A model generated the notes under the pieces. The model had not been told where the DNA came from, ran no database searches, and was given only the letters and a program-made list of their open reading frames with translations. Below are positions 5,428 to 5,550 of a DNA stretch of 5,550 bases, one piece after another (within the stretch, counting starts at the first letter, position 1; each line of letters opens with the position of its first letter). Position numbers and translations under genes: made by a program. Source of the stretch: an uncultured Verrucomicrobiae bacterium (GTDB taxonomy: Bacteria > Verrucomicrobiota > Verrucomicrobiia > Palsa-1439); contig CALBCO010000175.1 in NCBI GenBank assembly GCA_937927265.1, forward strand, positions 1-5,550, written 5' to 3'.

Positions 5428-5550
5428 GCCTAACGCCAGAACTGAGCGACCGCCGCCGACAGAAAGGCCGCAGCGCACGAGGCACGTCCAAACTGCCGCC
5501 CAGCCTCGAACGGAAACGCGGGGCGGCGGTTCGCTCCAGTGATCGGGTTA
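5428..5550 (-). other. attC: attC recombination site 6, truncated by window edge
   Basis: R' GTTAGGC (5428-5434), the full stem with its extra T, and the first bases of R'' (gtta) are visible. If it matches site 3 it should end at 5553. All 126 bases from 5425 equal 1359-1484. It is the 3' attC of a cassette whose body lies beyond the right edge. Confidence 0.87.

Larger units (their letters stand above)
133..5550 (-). mobile_element. Integron gene-cassette array (integrase not in window)
   Basis: Six attC-like sites in one orientation punctuate the window and separate minus-strand genes. Taking the G^TT cleavage point of each GTTRRRY-like R' box, the complete cassettes are 139-713 (575 bp), 714-1367 (654 bp), 1368-1686 (319 bp), 1687-5035 (3349 bp) and 5036-5433 (398 bp). 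Each cassette is coding sequence followed by its own attC, the standard cassette layout. The sites resemble one another strongly, and three complete ones are exactly 126 bp. This is typical of sedentary chromosomal integrons, where attC sites are lineage-specific and homogeneous; mobile resistance integrons carry mixed sites. Without intI or attI in view this could equally be a CALIN (an array lacking an integrase). The polarity places any integrase and cassette promoter to the right of 5550. Confidence 0.85.

Overview
The window is a stretch of integron gene-cassette array read from the minus strand. Six long imperfect palindromes (133-234, 708-833, 1362-1487, 1681-1854, 5030-5155, and 5428 to the window end) have the anatomy of attC recombination sites. 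Each has outer CTAAC/GTTAG-type boxes and a short unpaired spacer. Inside is a GC-rich stem with exactly one extra base in one arm, then a variable terminal loop. All six point the same way, and each lies at the 3' end of a minus-strand cassette. Cutting at G^TT of each R' box divides the window into five complete cassettes: 139-713, 714-1367, 1368-1686, 1687-5035 and 5036-5433. There is also part of one cassette at each edge. No integrase gene or attI site is present. If one exists nearby it should lie to the right, beyond 5550, because the array reads right to left.

The organism is probably a Verrucomicrobiota bacterium of the Pedosphaera/Limisphaerales kind. This is inferred from high GC, a PEP-CTERM protein with a 'THYGWARI'-type motif, and a subtilase ending in the FN3-like C-terminal domain common in secreted proteins of that phylum. 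It is not proven, and an uncultured or metagenomic source is likely.

Layout from left to right: (1) 1-138, end of a cassette whose body is about 96% identical to the body of the 319-bp cassette further right. (2) A cassette with an unrecognised 155-aa soluble protein. (3) A cassette with a YcxB-like membrane protein (173 aa). (4) A 319-bp cassette with no convincing gene. (5) A 3.35-kb cassette carrying two abutting genes, a secreted S8 (subtilisin/KP-43-like) protease of 803 aa and a PEP-CTERM protein of 238 aa. (6) A 398-bp cassette with repetitive Arg/Gly-rich potential coding and perhaps a gene remnant. (7) An attC site identical over all visible bases to the one at 1362.

The single-gene cassettes have no visible functional link, as is usual for sedentary chromosomal integrons. 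The large cassette is the exception. Its protease and PEP-CTERM genes are separated by 2 nt and probably cotranslated, giving an exported enzyme and a surface-sorted partner that moved, or could move, as one unit. In all three single or terminal genes the stop codon is the TAA inside the attC R'' box.
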